From contig QCDE01000007.1 of assembly GCA_003281005.1 (NCBI GenBank), forward strand, positions 1 to 50,134: 50,134 bases of DNA. Direction: 5' to 3'. The notes under the pieces were generated by a model. It saw only the letters and a list, made by a program, of their open reading frames with translations, was not told the origin of the DNA and ran no database searches. Positions 47,838 to 50,134 of the stretch are shown piece by piece. Positions within the stretch are counted from its first letter, which is position 1, and every line of letters begins with the position of its first letter. Source of the stretch: Pelagibacteraceae bacterium AG-349-O05. GTDB taxonomy: Bacteria; Pseudomonadota; Alphaproteobacteria; Pelagibacterales; Pelagibacteraceae. The translations under genes were made by a program, and so were the position numbers.

Positions 47838-49659
47838 AATAGGAAAAGAAGTAATTAAAAAAGAGCTACCTTTGGTACCAAAACTTCCAGGCGTATACAG
47901 GATGCTTAATGAAAAGAATGAAATTCTTTATGTAGGTAAAGCTAAAAATTTACCTAATAGATTAAAAAGTTATATTGCAGAAAAAAATCATATAATTAGA
48001 ACTGAACGAATGTTATCTCAAACAAGAAAATTAGAGATAACAACAACATCTAATGAAAGTGAAGCATTACTTCTAGAAGCAAATTTAATAAAAAAACATA
48101 AACCAAAATTTAATATCCTTTTACGTGATGATAAGTCATTTCCATTTATATTTATTGGTAATAAAGATAAATGGCCTCAAATAAAAAGACATAGAGGAAA
48201 AAAAACAAAAGAAGGTTTTTACTTTGGACCTTTTGCTTCTGCTGGTTCAGCTAATTGGACAATCAAAATGATCCAAAAAATTTTTCATTTAAGAGTTTGT
48301 GATGACACCGTTTTCAAAAACAGAGAAAGACCTTGTATTTTATATCAAATAAAAAGATGTTCTGGACCTTGTGTAGGATATGTAAAAAAAGAGGAATACA
48401 GTCAAACAGTAGAAGATGCTATTGAATTTGTTTCAGGCAAATCTAGGAAAATTCAAAAAAATCTTTCTAATCAAATGGAAAAGGCAAGCGAGGATCTTGA
48501 TTTTGAAAAAGCTGTAATTTTAAGAGATAGAATTAAAGCATTAAACATAATTCAATCTTCACAGAGAATTAATGAAGCAAACTTAGTTGAGGCAGATGTT
48601 ATTGCTGGATATAAAGAATCTGGAAAAACTTGTATTCAAGTATTTTTTTATAGATCAAAACAAAATTGGGGTAATCAAGCTTTTTTCCCAAAACACGATC
48701 CAGATGAAAAGTTGAGTGAAATCCTTAATTCATTTGTTTCTCAATTTTATGAGAATAAAAGTGTTCCTTCGTCAGTTATTCTTTCAGAGGAAATAAAGGA
48801 AAAAACACTAATTGAAAAAACACTGACACAAAAAGAAGGTAAACAAATAAATATTTCAGTTGCGAAAAAAGGATCAAAACTAAAAGTAATTAATCAAGCA
48901 ATTAAAAATGCAAAGGATAGTCTAAATAGAAAACTTTATGAAAGTCAGAATAATAAAGAATTGTTCGATGCAGTAGCTCAAAAATTTAATTTAGAAAACA
49001 ATATAAATTTAATTGAGGTTTACGATAATAGTCATATTCAAGGTACGAATAGTGTTGGAGCATTGATAGCATACGGTGATGAAGGATTTATTAAAAAAAG
49101 ATATAGAAAATTTAATATAAAACACAAAAAAAATGAGCAAGATGACTATGGAATGATGAGAGAAGTGTTGAATAGAAGGTTTAAAAGAGCAGTTCAAGAA
49201 AAAGACAACTACCTTGCTTTTCCAGATTTGGTTGTAGTAGATGGAGGAAAAGGTCAATATTCTGTTGCTAGAGAAAGCCTTAACGAACTAGGGCTTCACG
49301 ATATTCCAATTATTGCGATAGCAAAAGGTAAATTTAGAAATAGTGGTAATGAAACCTTTTTTCATAATGGCAAAGAATACAAATTTACAAAAAATGACCC
49401 TACCCTATTTTTCCTTCAAAGAATAAGAGATGAATCACATAGATTTGCCATAAGCGCTCACAGAGCAAAGAGAAAAAAAGGTATCAGCAAATCTCTGCTA
49501 GATCAAATAGAGGGAATTGGGGCTATAAGGAAAAGAGCTTTATTAAACCATTTTGGATCTGCAAGATCGGTAGAGTCTGCTAGCTTAGATGAAATTAAAT
49601 CTGTAGAAGGTGTTGAAGAAAAAGTAGCAAAAAAGATATATAATTTTTTTCACGAATAA
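47824..49659 (+). CDS. uvrC: Excinuclease ABC subunit C
   Basis: Makes both incisions around UvrB-bound DNA damage. I place the start at ATG 47824 ([20 protein letters not shown]), preceded by AGAGGAG at 47815-47821; a frame extension to a TTG at 47794 has no family support. It has a GIY-YIG nuclease domain ([26 protein letters not shown]), a cysteine cluster ([17 protein letters not shown]), a UVR domain ([17 protein letters not shown]), an RNase H-like endonuclease domain ([45 protein letters not shown]) and tandem HhH motifs at the C-terminus. Length 611 residues. Confidence 0.97.
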   Translation: MISSEIGKEVIKKELPLVPKLPGVYRMLNEKNEILYVGKAKNLPNRLKSYIAEKNHIIRTERMLSQTRKLEITTTSNESEALLLEANLIKKHKPKFNILLRDDKSFPFIFIGNKDKWPQIKRHRGKKTKEGFYFGPFASAGSANWTIKMIQKIFHLRVCDDTVFKNRERPCILYQIKRCSGPCVGYVKKEEYSQTVEDAIEFVSGKSRKIQKNLSNQMEKASEDLDFEKAVILRDRIKALNIIQSSQRINEANLVEADVIAGYKESGKTCIQVFFYRSKQNWGNQAFFPKHDPDEKLSEILNSFVSQFYENKSVPSSVILSEEIKEKTLIEKTLTQKEGKQINISVAKKGSKLKVINQAIKNAKDSLNRKLYESQNNKELFDAVAQKFNLENNINLIEVYDNSHIQGTNSVGALIAYGDEGFIKKRYRKFNIKHKKNEQDDYGMMREVLNRRFKRAVQEKDNYLAFPDLVVVDGGKGQYSVARESLNELGLHDIPIIAIAKGKFRNSGNETFFHNGKEYKFTKNDPTLFFLQRIRDESHRFAISAHRAKRKKGISKSLLDQIEGIGAIRKRALLNHFGSARSVESASLDEIKSVEGVEEKVAKKIYNFFHE

Positions 49660-49661
49660 TT

Positions 49662-50134
49662 ATGCTTAAAAAAATCCCAAACATATTAACAATAGGTCGA
49701 ATAATAATTGTTCCTTTTTTTGTTTTAGCTTTTTATCTTCCAGGATTTTATGGTGATCTTACCGCTTTAATATTGTTTATTGTTGCATCATTTACAGACT
49801 TCTTGGATGGTATGTTGGCTAGAATGTTTGGAGTAGAGTCAAAACTGGGTGAATTGTTAGATCCTATAGCTGATAAAATTATTGTTGCAACAGCACTAAT
49901 ACTTTTAGTTATGGATGGAACGATCAGAAATTATGAAGTAATTGCTGCAATAATAATTCTTACAAGAGAAATTTTAATTTCAGGTTTGAGGGAATTTTTG
50001 GCAAAAGGTAAAATTAAACTTCCAGTATCTAGTCTTGCAAAACTTAAAACTGTTTTACAGATGGTATCTATAGCTCTTTTATTATCTGGTGATACAGGAA
50101 ATAAAATAATTAATTTTCAAGATTATAATGCACA
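49662..50134 (+). CDS. pgsA: CDP-diacylglycerol--glycerol-3-phosphate phosphatidyltransferase, 3' end missing
   Basis: First step of phosphatidylglycerol synthesis at the inner membrane. The open frame starts two bases after the uvrC stop and continues past the window edge; 157 residues are present of about 180-190. The CDP-alcohol phosphotransferase motif DGxxARxxxxxxxxGxxxDxxxD is complete (DGMLARMFGVESKLGELLD then PIADK), and NILTIGRIIIVPFF at the N-terminus and REILISGLREFLA are typical of PgsA. The uvrC-pgsA pair is common in proteobacteria. Confidence 0.95.
   Translation, partial: MLKKIPNILTIGRIIIVPFFVLAFYLPGFYGDLTALILFIVASFTDFLDGMLARMFGVESKLGELLDPIADKIIVATALILLVMDGTIRNYEVIAAIIILTREILISGLREFLAKGKIKLPVSSLAKLKTVLQMVSIALLLSGDTGNKIINFQDYNA

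Overview
This 50 kb window is a very AT-rich, tightly packed bacterial chromosome segment. Many genes overlap or abut (ATGA and TAATG junctions), most spacers are under 130 bp, and I see no insertion sequences, prophage or CRISPR. Gene content and protein style suggest a streamlined marine alphaproteobacterium of the SAR11/Pelagibacterales type. Supporting points are a yqeY-dnaG-rpoD block divergent from carAB, a dcw cluster running into lpxC-bamD-ligA, an Anbu-type proteasome homologue and an ELM1-family protein. The lineage call is inference from content; no 16S rRNA is present.

Layout. 1-3668 (+): 3' part of a uvrD-type helicase, then an M24 aminopeptidase P. 3651-24499 (-): one co-oriented run of 18 genes for cell wall and division, in transcription order mraZ, ftsZ, rsmH, ftsL, ftsI, a murE-murF fusion, mraY, murD, ftsW, murG, murC, murB, ddl, ftsQ, a shortened ftsA-like gene, lpxC, bamD, ligA. 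A near-consensus promoter overlapped by GGG/CCC triplets at 9-10 bp spacing (probable MraZ operator) precedes mraZ. 24673-25032 (-): RNase P RNA. 25072-25803 (-): ampD-like amidase. 25907-27308 (+): mlaA and mlaC. 27324-31668 (-): yqeY, dnaG, rpoD and two tRNA genes (tRNA-Val(GAC) with a very odd elbow, then a CAU tRNA, probably Ile2). 31795-36193 (+): carA, carB. 36200-40089: a circularly permuted ATP-grasp gene divergent from an Anbu gene, then a 2OG-Fe(II) oxygenase-like gene and an ELM1-family gene. 40111-44320: trxB, a small membrane protein, an NAD(P)-binding protein, an aldose epimerase and an aspartate aminotransferase. 44357-50134 (+): uvrB, a FolM/pteridine-reductase-like SDR, a 47-residue membrane protein, folB, uvrC and the start of pgsA.

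How the genes work together. The minus-strand run encodes the pathway from UDP-MurNAc to lipid II (MurB, MurC, MurD, MurEF, Ddl, MraY, MurG) and part of the divisome (FtsZ, FtsA-like, FtsQ, FtsL, FtsW, FtsI), followed by outer-membrane functions (LpxC, BamD). AmpD would recycle murein fragments. MlaA and MlaC would move phospholipids between the membranes. YqeY, DnaG, RpoD and the tRNAs form a macromolecular-synthesis type operon. UvrB, UvrC, UvrD and LigA cover nucleotide excision repair steps, and the SDR and FolB belong to folate synthesis.

Most notable: the FtsA-like protein keeps a recognisable 1C region and a C-terminal amphipathic helix but lacks the actin-type nucleotide-binding half; ftsZ sits directly behind mraZ rather than behind ftsA; the tRNA-Val lacks the usual T-loop and D-loop signature bases; DnaG has lost three of four zinc ligands; and the Anbu system is reduced to Anbu plus ATP-grasp.
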